From NCBI GenBank assembly GCA_018261755.1, contig JAGTRJ010000025.1, positions 1 to 64,000 of the forward strand: a DNA stretch of 64,000 nt. The letters run 5' to 3'. The position numbers were made by a program, and so were the translations under genes. The DNA is from Burkholderiaceae bacterium. GTDB taxonomy: Bacteria > Pseudomonadota > Gammaproteobacteria > Burkholderiales > Burkholderiaceae_D. Numbering within the stretch: position 1 is the stretch's first letter; each line of letters starts with the position of its first letter. The notes below the pieces were generated by a model, which did no database searches, was not told the origin of the DNA, and worked only from the letters and a program-made list of their open reading frames with translations. Below, piece by piece: positions 45,017-54,112 of this stretch.

Positions 45017-47563
45017 TCATCTTTGCCAGAGTATCAATCCCGACTCCAGCGGAGTTGCAATACCGTCATCACGCGGCATCAGGCGGGCGGTAAAATCCGT
45101 TGCCGCACGACCGGCCGGCACACTGGCCTGATACGCATAGCCATTGACCGCGCCAACCAGCTGCCGCACGCACTGCATTTCCTGCCGCACCGGCTCGCCG
45201 CCATCAACGGCATCGGCATACAACTCGACCCGCACCATCGACGGTTCCAGTTCGCCCAGATAAACCTGCACCTCGAACAGGTGCCGTTCGGCATTCGTTT
45301 CCACGCTGGCCTGCCCGAAGCGCAACCCAGGCCAGGCCTGTCGCAGACGGTGCAGCCACGCGACCATTTCCTGCCCGTACGCGCTGCCATCGGCGGCGCG
45401 GCGGCGGTAACATTCTGCCGCCGGCAGGTAATACTGCTTCACGTATTCTCGCAGCGAACGGCAGGTTGAATACTGCGGCGTCAGGTGCGCCATGCTTTCG
45501 CGCATCCGCGCTACCCAGGCGGTGGGCAAACCCTGTTCGTTGCGCGCATAAAATTCCGGCACCACCTCGTGTTCCAGCAAATCATACAATTGTGCTGCAT
45601 CGTTCGCATCCCACAGCGTATGATCAGCGTGTTCGTTGCCATCGCCGAGCGCCCAGCCAACTTCGGGCGCATAGGCTTCGGCCCACCAACCATCCAGCAC
45701 CGACAGATTGATGCCGCCGTTGACCAGCACCTTCATGCCGCTGGTGCCGCATGCTTCCCACGGCCGGCGCGGCGTGTTGAGCCAGACATCGACTCCCTGC
45801 ACCAGATGCTCGCTCAGGTGCATGTCGTAATCGGACAGGAAAATGATCCGCTGCCGCGCCTCCGGCCGGCGAATGAAATCGATCCATTGCCGGATCAGCG
45901 CCTTGCCCGCCGCATCGTCCGGATGCGCCTTGCCGGCGATGATGATCTGCAGCGGTCGCTCCGGATCGTTGAGCAGCCTTAGCAGGCGCTCCGGATCGTG
46001 CAGCAGCAGGTTCGGTCGCTTGTAGGCAGCAAAACGGCGCGCGAAGCCGAGCGTGAGCACATTCGGATCGAACAGATGCTTCGCCGCCTCTACCATTTCC
46101 GGCGACGAGCCGGACGACGCGAGTTGCCGCGACAGCCGCTCGCGCGCATAAGCGACCAGCGACGCCCGCGAAGCGCAGCGAAAGCGCCAGAAGGCTTCGT
46201 CGGACACGCGCTGCATGTTCTGCTCCAGCGCCTCGGTCGTGCCGAGCCAGCGTTCCTTGCCGTTGACTTCGGTCCACAGCGTATCGGCCTCGGCCGAATC
46301 CCAGGTGGACATATGCACGCCATTGGTCACATGGCCAATCGGCATTTCGACCGCCGGCCAGCGCGGAAACAGGGGCGCGAACAGCTGGCGGCTGACCTGA
46401 CCATGCAGCCGGCTGACGCCATTGACCGCGCCGCTGCCGCGGATCGCCAGGTACGCCATGTTGAAATCTTCGGCCGGATCATCTGGATTGCGCCGCCCGA
46501 GCGCCAGCAGTTCATCGAGCGAAATGCCGAGATTGCGATGCGCATAACCGCCGAGGCAATGCGCAATCTGCAACGGCGAATAGCGATCGAAACCAGCCTC
46601 GACCGCGGTATGCGTGGTGAACACGTTGCCCGCGCGCGTGACTGTCAGCGCCACGTCGAACGGCTGGCCGGCCGCCTGCATGTAATTGCGCGCCCGCTCC
46701 AGCACCGCGAACGCCGCATGCCCTTCGTTCATATGGCACACTTCCGGCTCGATGCCGAGTTCCGCCAGCAATTGCCAGCCGCCAATGCCCAGCACCAGTT
46801 CCTGCATCAGCCGCATCGTCGGCCCGCCGCCATACAGTTCGCTGGTGATGCCGCGATACAGCGGGTAATTGGACGGGTCGTTGCTGTCGAGCAGATACAG
46901 TTTCCCCTTGCCGATCTGTGCCTGCCACGCGCGCAGCCAGATCGGATGCCCGGGCAAATTCAATTGCAGCCGCAGCCATTCGCCATCGCCATTGCGCACC
47001 GGCGTGATCGGCAGCAGCCCCGGCTCGTTGTACGGCATAATCGCCAGCTGTTCGCCACTGCGGTCAATTTGCTGATGGAAATAACCCTGCTGGTACAGCA
47101 GCCCGACGCCAACGATCGGCACGCCCATGTCACTGGCCGATTTCAGCAAATCGCCGGCGACATTGCCCAGCCCGCCGGAATAAATCGGCAAGGCCTCGCT
47201 CAGCATGAATTCCATGCAGAAATAAGCGACCGTCTTCAACTCCGCCTGCGGGCAAGCGTGCTGGAACCATGCCGGCGCTTCCGCCCTTCGCCGCCGCGCC
47301 TGCACCAGATCATCAACCAGATGGCAAAAATCGGCATCGACGAACAGTTGCGCCACCTGCTGCCGCGACGCGGCGTTCAGTACAATCCACGGATTCTTGG
47401 TTGCTTCCCACAATTCCGGATCAAGCTGCCGCCATACCTTGTCGGTTGCGTGGTTCCATGCCCAGCGCATATCCAGCGCCAGTTCGGCCAGAAACGCGAA
47501 CCCCTCCGGCTCGTCCGGCGACGAATCGTGCAACGCATGGCTCGTACGGACTTGCTCGCTCAC
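45017..47563 (-). CDS. alpha-glucan phosphorylase (GT35, DUF3417-containing)
   Basis: Releases glucose 1-phosphate from glycogen or maltodextrin; 848 residues. It belongs to the shorter bacterial/archaeal branch with an N-terminal DUF3417 region (LALDMRWAWNHATDKVWRQL). YFCMEFMLSEALPIYSGGLG, HMNEGHAAF, FTTHTAVEAGFDRYS, NGVHMSTW, FARRFAAYKRPNLLL and the PLP-site region PWEACGTSGMKVLVNGGIN with the Schiff-base Lys are present. It stands apart from other glycogen genes. A degenerate dispersed repeat lies directly upstream. Confidence 0.9.
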   Translation of the reverse strand: MSEQVRTSHALHDSSPDEPEGFAFLAELALDMRWAWNHATDKVWRQLDPELWEATKNPWIVLNAASRQQVAQLFVDADFCHLVDDLVQARRRRAEAPAWFQHACPQAELKTVAYFCMEFMLSEALPIYSGGLGNVAGDLLKSASDMGVPIVGVGLLYQQGYFHQQIDRSGEQLAIMPYNEPGLLPITPVRNGDGEWLRLQLNLPGHPIWLRAWQAQIGKGKLYLLDSNDPSNYPLYRGITSELYGGGPTMRLMQELVLGIGGWQLLAELGIEPEVCHMNEGHAAFAVLERARNYMQAAGQPFDVALTVTRAGNVFTTHTAVEAGFDRYSPLQIAHCLGGYAHRNLGISLDELLALGRRNPDDPAEDFNMAYLAIRGSGAVNGVSRLHGQVSRQLFAPLFPRWPAVEMPIGHVTNGVHMSTWDSAEADTLWTEVNGKERWLGTTEALEQNMQRVSDEAFWRFRCASRASLVAYARERLSRQLASSGSSPEMVEAAKHLFDPNVLTLGFARRFAAYKRPNLLLHDPERLLRLLNDPERPLQIIIAGKAHPDDAAGKALIRQWIDFIRRPEARQRIIFLSDYDMHLSEHLVQGVDVWLNTPRRPWEACGTSGMKVLVNGGINLSVLDGWWAEAYAPEVGWALGDGNEHADHTLWDANDAAQLYDLLEHEVVPEFYARNEQGLPTAWVARMRESMAHLTPQYSTCRSLREYVKQYYLPAAECYRRRAADGSAYGQEMVAWLHRLRQAWPGLRFGQASVETNAERHLFEVQVYLGELEPSMVRVELYADAVDGGEPVRQEMQCVRQLVGAVNGYAYQASVPAGRAATDFTARLMPRDDGIATPLESGLILWQR

Positions 47564-47601
47564 TGGAAATCTCCCGCGTTGTGCCGCAGCACTTGAAAAC
47601 A

Positions 47602-47677
47602 GGGGGTATGTCAGGAAAAACGCCCGTTAGGCCAGATAAAAAGACGCGCCTGAAAAATACCCCATGCAGTATTTCAA
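47602..47677 (+). repeat. dispersed repeat, copy E (degenerate short form)
   Basis: Reads GGGGGTATGTCAGG, then GGCCAGAT and AAAAATACCCCATGCAGTAT before TTCAACC. Box order and spacing agree with the family but several boxes have decayed. It lies 39 bp upstream of the phosphorylase start. Confidence 0.5.
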
Positions 47678-47891
47678 CCGGCTGCGCGACTGGCCTGCGC
47701 CGGTAAAACCGGCCCAAACGGCATTGTGCCCCCACTGCGCAACGCCGGCATGACATAACGCAGACATTCGCGCACGAACCGCGAAGCTAATGTTTTCCGG
47801 TGCGCACGGACAACGGCAAGCCACCATCGCCCTTGCCAGAATGAACGCAGCCAACAATAATCAGCCCATCGCTCACCTGCTGAATCCAACG
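47678..47891. other. spacer between divergent phosphorylase and methyltransferase genes
   Basis: No RNA gene or strong promoter recognised. An in-frame ATG at 47841 could extend the methyltransferase by 17 residues. Confidence 0.35.
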
Positions 47892-48530
47892 ATGAACAAC
47901 CCCGCCAGCGGCTTTGCCAATCCGGCCGAAACCTGGAACCAGCGTTTTGACCGCGCCGATTACCTGTTCGGCACCACGCCGAATGCCTATCTCGTCAGCA
48001 AGGCGGCGCTGCTGGCGCCCGGCCAGCGCGCGCTGTTGGTGGCCGATGGCGAAGGCAGGAACAGCGTCTGGTGCGCGCAGCAGGGATTGCAGGTCGATGC
48101 GTTCGATCTGTCGCCGGTCGCAGTTGAAAAGGCCCACAGTCTGGCGCGTGAATCCGGCGCCAGCGTGGATTTCACCGTCGCTGGCATCGAGGACTGGCCG
48201 TGGACACCTGACCGTTATGACGTGGTGATCGCGATTTTCATCCAGTTCGCTCCGCCCGCATTGCGCGCAAAGATTTTCGCCGGCTGCATCCGCACGCTCA
48301 AACCCGGCGGCCTGCTGCTGGTGCAAGGCTACACGCCGAAGCAACTGGAATTCAAGACTGGTGGACCGCCGCTGGCGGAACACCTGTACACCGAACAAAT
48401 GCTGCGCACAGCCTTTGCCGGGCTGGAAATACTCGAATGCAACGAATACGAAGCCGAGATTCACGAAGGCAGCGGACACGCCGGCATGTCGGCGCTGATC
48501 GGGCTGGTGGCCAGAAAGCCGGTACGCTGA
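47892..48530 (+). CDS. class I SAM-dependent methyltransferase
   Basis: Cytoplasmic methyltransferase of about 212 residues. ETWNQRFDRADYLFGTTPNAYL, the SAM-binding ALLVADGEGRNSVWCAQQG, DAFDLSPVAVEKA and the motif VVIAIFIQFAPP define a TehB-like Rossmann family seen in many proteobacteria. The substrate is not known. Two in-frame ATGs are possible and neither has a clear Shine-Dalgarno. Confidence 0.8.
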   Translation: MNNPASGFANPAETWNQRFDRADYLFGTTPNAYLVSKAALLAPGQRALLVADGEGRNSVWCAQQGLQVDAFDLSPVAVEKAHSLARESGASVDFTVAGIEDWPWTPDRYDVVIAIFIQFAPPALRAKIFAGCIRTLKPGGLLLVQGYTPKQLEFKTGGPPLAEHLYTEQMLRTAFAGLEILECNEYEAEIHEGSGHAGMSALIGLVARKPVR

Positions 48531-48562
48531 ACACCAACGAAGAACGCTAGCGGCACAGGCCC

Positions 48563-48679
48563 CAAATAACTGACTTAAATGGATTCCGGGTCAGTAAGCC
48601 CAAAAAATATACTCCAGCCAGTATTTAAAAACAGCCAGCAAATATGTGGCCCGGCGCATTGTTTTGACTATATACCCCC
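48563..48679 (-). repeat. dispersed repeat, copy F (long form)
   Basis: On the minus strand GGGGGTATATAGTC, GGGCCACATATTTG, CTGGCTGTTTTTAAATACT, GGAGTATATTTTTTGGG and the 3' module CTGACCCGG...GTCAGTTATTTG. It begins 33 bp after the methyltransferase stop. Confidence 0.85.
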
Positions 48680-48774
48680 ACCATTTTTCGACTCCCGGTG
48701 ATCCACAGTGGGTAATTGCCAGTTGGATGGTGCAAATCCAGCCTGCGGCCTGCCGCGTTATTGGTGGATGCCGG

Positions 48775-49233
48775 TCAGGCCAGTTCGGCGATCAGTTCGA
48801 TTTCGAGGCAGGAACCAAGCGGGATTTGCGCCACGCCGAAGGCCGAGCGCGCATGGCGGCCAGCTTCGCCAAACACTTCCGCCAGCAATTCGGACGCGCC
48901 ATTGGTCACCAGATGGTGTTCGGTGAAATCGCCAGTCGAATTCACCAGGCTGGTCAGTTTGACAATGCGTTTCACGCGCGTCAAATCACCGCCGCAAGCG
49001 GCCTGCAAGGTCGCCATCAGATCGATCGCCACGCCGCGCGCCGCCTGCCGTCCTTCTTCGACCGTGATGTTCCGGCCGAACTGCCCGACCCACGGCTGGC
49101 CATTCTTTTTCGCGATGTGACCGGACAGGTAAACGGTGTTGCCAGTCTGCACATACATCACGTAAGCCGCCACCGGCGCCGCCACGGTCGGCAGTTCAAT
49201 ATTCAGTTTTTTCAGGTTGTCATAAACGGCCAT
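48775..49233 (-). CDS. RidA/YjgF-family protein
   Basis: 152-residue YjgF-fold protein, longer than E. coli RidA (128). MAVYDNLKKLNIELPT start with GGAG 5 bp upstream; TGNTVYLSGHIAKKNG, EGRQAARGVAIDLMATLQAACG, VKRIVKLTSLVNS and GVAQIPLGSCLEIELIAELA match the family. The Arg that defines true imine deaminases (near the C-terminal third) does not appear in the expected CVEV-like position: ARSAFGVAQIPLG has Arg earlier, so it may belong to a non-deaminase Rid branch. Confidence 0.85.
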   Translation of the reverse strand: MAVYDNLKKLNIELPTVAAPVAAYVMYVQTGNTVYLSGHIAKKNGQPWVGQFGRNITVEEGRQAARGVAIDLMATLQAACGGDLTRVKRIVKLTSLVNSTGDFTEHHLVTNGASELLAEVFGEAGRHARSAFGVAQIPLGSCLEIELIAELA

Positions 49234-49344
49234 GATGGCTCCAGCAATTGAACAAAGGTCTATCGTAACCCATCGATGCAAACTAATCGACCAAATTGCC
49301 CCAACATCCAGTACAATCGCGCTTTTTTTCTCGAAAGATCAAGC

Positions 49345-49719
49345 ATGAGCAGTGACCAAGACATCCGTACTCCGATAGACGATCGCTTTTACCGCCTTGA
49401 CGGTCAGATGCCTGTGCGCTGCACATTTGTCGAGTATTCGCAGTCGATGAGAAATGATGCCAACCGCATCGTGGCGCAAGACAGTGTCGGCGAATTGCAG
49501 GTATCGACCGTTTTTACCGGCATCGACCGTAACTGGGGCGATGGCTCACCGATTCTGTTCGAAACCATGGTGCTTGGCCTGCCCGAAGATCTGCTGCCAC
49601 AATGGGGCTTTTCCACCTGGAACGACGCAATCACCGCCCACCTGCATCTGGTTGATTCGCTGACGGCACATGGCGTGGAGCCGCTGCTGTCGGAAATCCG
49701 GAAAAAGGCAGCCGCCTGA
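49345..49719 (+). CDS. hypothetical protein, 124 aa
   Basis: Soluble protein of unknown function with recognisable strings DDRFYRLDGQMPVRCTFVEY, VSTVFTGIDRNWGDGSPILF and TWNDAITAHLHLVDSL. The frame is intact, codon use is ordinary, and a strong terminator follows, so it is likely expressed. The start MSSDQDIRTPI is the most likely one; the frame runs 69 bp further upstream. No family recognised. Confidence 0.65.
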   Translation: MSSDQDIRTPIDDRFYRLDGQMPVRCTFVEYSQSMRNDANRIVAQDSVGELQVSTVFTGIDRNWGDGSPILFETMVLGLPEDLLPQWGFSTWNDAITAHLHLVDSLTAHGVEPLLSEIRKKAAA

Positions 49720-49751
49720 TTGGCCGCGCGCATCAAACGCCAGCCGGCATG

Positions 49752-49789
49752 AAAAAGCGCTGCACCCATTGACGGGCAGCGCTTTTTTT
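49752..49789. terminator. bidirectional intrinsic terminator
   Basis: AAAAAGCGCTGC and GCAGCGCTTTTTTT form a perfect 12-bp stem around a 13-nt loop, between convergent genes. Confidence 0.9.
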
Positions 49790-49824
49790 ATTGCCGGCGG
49801 CAACCAGCCCGCCGTCGGGGCAGC

Positions 49825-50346
49825 CTATTCAATCGAGCCGACGACCGGCAGCAGAATTGTGGTGGCCGCCAGAGGGAACAGCACCGCCAGGCCAATCTGC
49901 ACCCAGGTGACCGTCACGTATACCCCCTTGCCTTTATCCGCCAGCGTCATCCACCCGGTGTACGTGCCCAGGATTGCCGCCAACAGGGCTAACAACCCGG
50001 CCAGTCCCAGCCCGACCACCGGAATGGAGGTGACTGCGGCGCTGATACCGCCCAACACCGAGGCACTGATGGTGCCGCCGCCCTGAACGTATTTCATCGC
50101 CGGTTCCTTCAGCACCAGCACCACGCCATACTGGTTGGTCGTCAGTTCCAGCGCCTGTTTCACCGCTTCCGGAATATCCTCGTTCTGACCGCTGGCTGCA
50201 GCCAGTTTGTTCAAACCCTCCAGACTGAAATCCACTTGCCCGGACAGCTTGTTGAGCGCGTCCTTCAGTTGCGCATTGTCGCCCAGCAGCATTGCCTGCA
50301 ACTGTATGGCCAGTTCCTTTTGACCTGCCTCGTTCAAAATGCTCAT
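49825..50346 (-). CDS. hypothetical membrane protein, 173 aa
   Basis: Cytoplasmic N-terminal part with Leu/Gln-rich helices (LAIQLQAMLLGDNAQLKDAL), then two or three hydrophobic segments from about residue 100 (LGGISAAVTSIPVVGLGLAG, LLALLAAILGTYTGW, VTWVQIGLAVLFPLAATTIL). GGAGAGG 4 bp upstream of the ATG supports the start. I do not recognise the family; the layout suggests a small channel-like or membrane-anchored regulatory protein. Confidence 0.65.
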   Translation of the reverse strand: MSILNEAGQKELAIQLQAMLLGDNAQLKDALNKLSGQVDFSLEGLNKLAAASGQNEDIPEAVKQALELTTNQYGVVLVLKEPAMKYVQGGGTISASVLGGISAAVTSIPVVGLGLAGLLALLAAILGTYTGWMTLADKGKGVYVTVTWVQIGLAVLFPLAATTILLPVVGSIE

Positions 50347-50505
50347 GTTGCCTCTCCGATGTAATGCGGCATGCCCGGCGATGCCGCGACGCCTACTGCA
50401 AACAAACCATTAGCAGTTTAGCATTCAAGAGTGACAACATAATGAAAATTGCAACACGGAAATTTTCTTGCGCCAGCGGTTCACCCAGCGATGACCGTCA
50501 GCTCA

Positions 50506-51078
50506 TTACCACCAGCCATCGAACCGCACCAGCGTCAGAATGCCCAGAATGGCAAAAATGGCTGCCGCGATGGAATGCACCAGTTTCAGCGGTATCCGGT
50601 CGGCAAAACGATTGCCGACAAACACCGCCGGCACGTCAGCAATCAGCATGCCCAGCGTGGTGCCGGCCACAACTTCGAGCGGCGCCTGATAGCGGGCGGC
50701 CATTGCAATCGTTGCAATCTGCGTCTTGTCGCCCATTTCGGCCAGGAAAAAGGTCACGAGCGTCGCGCCGAACACGCCCAGATGCTGCGCGATCTTTGTC
50801 TCGTCATCCTCGATTTCGTCCGGAATCAGCGTCCACACCGCCATGCCAATGAACGACAGGCCAAGAATCCAGCGCAGCGCATCCGGCCCGACCAGCGACG
50901 TGATCCATGTGCCGAGCGCACCGGCCAGACCATGATTGACCACCGTTGCCAGCAGGATGCCGCCGATGATCGGCAGCGGCTTCTTGAACCGCGCGGCGAG
51001 AATGAAGGCCAGCAACTGTGTCTTGTCGCCGATTTCGGCCAACGCGACCACACCAGTTGAAACGAGCAAGGATTCCAT
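50506..51078 (-). CDS. GDT1/TMEM165-family (UPF0016) manganese transporter
   Basis: Inner-membrane protein of 190 residues with six helices in two repeats, each containing the E-x-G-D-K-T motif (LAEIGDKTQLLAF and LAEMGDKTQIATI). Homologues (MneA, Gdt1) export Mn2+ or exchange cations. The gene is preceded by a yybP-ykoY-type riboswitch, which strengthens a manganese-export role. The ATG chosen (MESLLVSTG) follows the switch hairpin; an alternative start 36 bp upstream is less likely. Confidence 0.92.
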   Translation of the reverse strand: MESLLVSTGVVALAEIGDKTQLLAFILAARFKKPLPIIGGILLATVVNHGLAGALGTWITSLVGPDALRWILGLSFIGMAVWTLIPDEIEDDETKIAQHLGVFGATLVTFFLAEMGDKTQIATIAMAARYQAPLEVVAGTTLGMLIADVPAVFVGNRFADRIPLKLVHSIAAAIFAILGILTLVRFDGWW

Positions 51079-51098
51079 CAAAGCTTTCAATGCCGGCG

Positions 51099-51147
51099 AA
51101 AAACCAATGACCACAGCGCCCCCGCCAGCCTGCGAGGCCTGTGGTCA
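51099..51147 (-). terminator. expression-platform hairpin of the riboswitch
   Basis: On the minus strand TGACCACAG and CTGTGGTCA form a perfect 9-bp stem around a 22-nt loop with its own GCCT/AGGC stem, followed by ATTGGTTTTT. The 5' arm overlaps the end of the aptamer (TTTTGACC), so aptamer and hairpin cannot form together. Confidence 0.65.
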
Positions 51148-51250
51148 AAAGTCTTGCCAAGCATATGCCGCCTGCGCCATGGCTATTTGTGCCAAGTATG
51201 TTGACGCAGGCCACTCCATTGCGGAGCGCGGCTACTCCCTGATGACGGGG
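51143..51250 (-). ncRNA. yybP-ykoY manganese riboswitch aptamer
   Basis: On the minus strand the RNA contains GGGAGTAGCCGCG, then GCGTCAACATACTTGG, then GCTTGGCAAGACTTTTGACC. These are the conserved L1 and L3 blocks of yybP-ykoY RNAs (GGGGAGTAGC; GTCAACATACT; GGCAAGAC). It precedes a GDT1-type gene, the classic partner. The exact 5' limit is uncertain by some tens of bases. Confidence 0.85.
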
Positions 51251-51253
51251 CGC

Positions 51254-51282
51254 ATTTTACCGGATTGAAAATTCAGGGTAAA
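51254..51282 (-). promoter_or_regulatory. promoter of the riboswitch-controlled transporter
   Basis: TTTACC and TAAAAT with a 17-bp spacer on the minus strand. The expected start point falls at the beginning of the aptamer. Confidence 0.5.
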
Positions 51283-51366
51283 GCCTGGCACCGGTCTTGA
51301 AAACCGCCGCGCCGCCCCCATTTGCCAAAAATCCGTTCAACCACGCTGCAAATTCAAGAGGGAAAA

Positions 51367-53224
51367 ATGGCTGCAACCGAAAAACAAACCCTGGGCTTTC
51401 AGGCTGAAGTCAAACAACTGCTGCAACTGATGATCCATTCGCTGTATTCGAACAAGGAAATCTTCCTGCGCGAGCTGATCTCGAACGCGTCCGACGCGGC
51501 CGACAAGCTGCGCTACGAAGCGATTGCCAAACCGGAACTGTTCGAATCCGATCCGGATCTGAAAATCGGCGTTGCCTACAACACCGAAGCGCGCACCGTC
51601 ACCATTTCCGACAACGGCATCGGCATGAGCCGCGACGAAGCGATTGCGCATCTGGGCACGATCGCCAAATCCGGCACGCGCGAATTCTTTTCCAAACTGA
51701 CCGGCGACCAGCAAAAGGATGCGGCGCTGATCGGCCAGTTCGGCGTCGGCTTCTATTCGGCCTTCATCGTCGCAGACCGAATCACCGTCAATAGCCGCCG
51801 CGCCGGCCTGCCAGCGAATGAAGGCGTGCGCTGGGAATCCGACGGCAGCGGCGAATTCTCGGTCGAAACCATCGACAAACCAACGCGCGGCACCGAAATC
51901 ATCCTGCACCTGCGCGAAGACGAGGACGAACTGCTCTCGATCTGGAAACTGCAGGCCATCATCCGCAAGTATTCGGACCACATCTCGCTGCCGATCCTGA
52001 TGCAGAAGGAAGAATGGGATAGCGAAGCGAAGAAGATGGTGACCAAGGATGAAACCGAAACCGTCAACCAGGCCAGCGCCCTGTGGACGCGCAGCAAGTC
52101 CGACATCACCGACGAGCAGTACAACGAGTTCTACAAGCATGTGTCGCACGACTTCGCCGAACCGCTGGCCTGGTCCGCAGCGCGCGCCGTTCGACCTGTG
52201 GGATCGCAACCAGCGCGGCGGCATCAAGCTCTACATCAAGCGCGTGTTCATCATGGATGACGCCGAACAACTGCTGCCGATTTACCTGCGCTTCGTCAAG
52301 GGCGTGATCGATTCGAACGACCTGCCGCTGAACGTTTCGCGCGAAATCCTGCAGGAGTCGCGCGATGTGAAACTCATCCGCGAAGGTTCGACCCGCCGCG
52401 TGCTGGGCATGCTGGAAGAACTGGCCAATGCCGAAGAACAGGAGAAGAAGGACAAGTACGCCAGCTTCTGGCAGGAATTCGGCCAGGTGCTGAAGGAAGG
52501 CATCGGCGAAGACCAGAGCAACCAGGAACGCATCGCCAAGCTGCTGCGCTTCGCTTCGACCCACAACGACAGCGATGCGCAAAACGTTTCGCTCGAAGAC
52601 TACGTCCAGCGGATGAAGGAAGGCCAGGACAAGATTTACTACGTCACGGCCGACAGCTACATCGCGGCGAAAAACAGCCCGCACCTCGAAATCTTCCGCA
52701 AAAAGAGCGTCGAAGTGCTGCTCCTGACCGACCGCGTGGATGAATGGATGCTGTCGTTCCTGCGCGAATTCGACGGCAAGCAGCTAGTGTCGGTCGCCAA
52801 GGGCGACCTCGATCTGGGCAAACTGGAAGACGAAACCGAAAAGAAACAGCACGAAGAAACCGAAACCAGCTACAAGGAACTGGTCGAAAAGATGAAGACC
52901 GCGCTGGTGGAAAAAGCCAAGGACGTGCGCGTCACCTTCCGCCTGACCGACTCGCCCGCCTGCCTGGTGGCCGACGAGCGCGACATTTCCGGCAATCTGC
53001 AGCGCCTGCTGAAAGCGGCCGGACAGAAAGCGCCGGATGCCAAGCCGATTCTCGAAATCAACCCCGAGCACCCGCTGGTGCAACGGCTGAAATACGAGGA
53101 CGCGAAGTTCGACGACTGGTCGCACCTGCTGTTCGATCAGGCGATGCTGGCCGAAGGCGGCTCGCTCGAAGATCCGGCGACATTCGTCAAGCGGATGAAC
53201 GAGATGCTGCTGGGCGCGAAGTGA
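51367..53224 (+). pseudogene. htpG: htpG (Hsp90) disrupted by a deletion and frameshift
   Basis: Two frames carry the two halves of HtpG. The first runs from [16 protein letters not shown] through the GHKL motifs ([32 protein letters not shown]) to FAEPLAWS and then ends after 24 nonsense residues. The second resumes at [12 protein letters not shown] (about 52175) and continues to the normal end [13 protein letters not shown]. The conserved segment that should connect LAWS to RAPFDLW (about 16-17 residues) is missing. A loss of 3n+2 bases, about 50 nt, explains both the gap and the shift and restores a length of about 635 residues. Either a true null allele or an assembly error. Confidence 0.88.
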
Positions 53225-53246
53225 TTGCTGCAAAACGGGCATGAGA

Positions 53247-53272
53247 AAGGGAGGCGCAGCCTCCCTTCTTTT
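53247..53272 (+). terminator. intrinsic terminator after htpG
   Basis: AAGGGAGGC-GCA-GCCTCCCTT followed by CTTTTC; stem of at least 7 GC-rich pairs. Confidence 0.75.
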
Positions 53273-53424
53273 CGGCTGGCAATTCTCGCGTCAGCACCTG
53301 AGCTTGCGCACACCGGCTACGTTGCGCATCCGTTCCTGACAACAGGAAGCAAGAAAGGTTATCATTTAAAGTTACATGCCGTCTTGTCTGAATCAGGCCG
53401 GCTCAACTTTGAACCTATCGGAAT

Positions 53425-53949
53425 ATGACCACCATTTATTTTGTTCGTCACGGCCAGAGTGAAGCCAACGTCGCCGGCTGCATCAACGATGACCCCAGCC
53501 GAATCGTCAAGCTAACAGCCATTGGGCGTCGGCAATGCGCATCCGTGGCCGAGCAATTGCATACCGTGCCACTGACGCGCGCGTATGCCTCCGAATTCCA
53601 TCGCACACAAGAAACATTGCAAATCCTGTTGCAGCATCGGCCTGATGTCACACAACATATCGATCCGCGCCTGAATGAATGGCAAACAGGACATGATGGC
53701 GTCTCGGTTGACTATTTCCATCGGCAGTTGGAGCACGGCTTCGTACCGGCCGAAGATTTTGACGATATCGTCGTGCGGATGAAACACTTTATCAACGACA
53801 TTCGACGCGCCCCGGCTGCGGGCGATTTGCTGGTGGTGTCGCACCAAATCACCATCATCGCCGGCTTGGTGGCTCTCGGAAGCATCACGCCGGAACAGGC
53901 CATGCGCTACAGCGTCGACAATGCCGAGATTATCTCGGAACCTTTATAA
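53425..53949 (+). CDS. histidine phosphatase family protein
   Basis: Phosphoglycerate-mutase-like phosphatase of 174 residues. The phospho-His site is in IYFVRHGQSEANVAG, the second His in LLVVSHQITIIAGLVALG, and Arg/Glu in SEFHRTQETLQILL. Substrate unknown. It stands alone after the htpG terminator; no Shine-Dalgarno stronger than ATCGGAAT is seen. Confidence 0.85.
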   Translation: MTTIYFVRHGQSEANVAGCINDDPSRIVKLTAIGRRQCASVAEQLHTVPLTRAYASEFHRTQETLQILLQHRPDVTQHIDPRLNEWQTGHDGVSVDYFHRQLEHGFVPAEDFDDIVVRMKHFINDIRRAPAAGDLLVVSHQITIIAGLVALGSITPEQAMRYSVDNAEIISEPL

Positions 53950-54112
53950 CCCGCGCAAGCCACATAGCGGAAATTTACCATTTTGATCGAAGACAAAGCG
54001 GGTTTGTGACTTAGCGTTAGGATCGGCGTTGCGGTGGGCTACGTACCCAACAATACCGCCACAGCATGAATGTTTTCCCTTCATCCCGTACTCATAGCTT
54101 GAGGAGGTTCCC

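Noticed and set aside
51337-52227. 296-codon frame antisense to the first half of htpG
   Set aside because: Antisense shadow; it does not extend past the deletion and has no recognisable domain.
51367-53224. Programmed frameshift as the explanation for htpG
   Set aside because: No slippery heptamer is seen at the junction, and about 16-17 conserved residues are missing, which frameshifting cannot explain.
53944-54084. Small minus-strand frame (MKGKHSCCGGIVGYVAHR...)
   Set aside because: Composition looks almost protein-like, but there is no Shine-Dalgarno, it runs into the end of the phosphatase gene, and I recognise no family.
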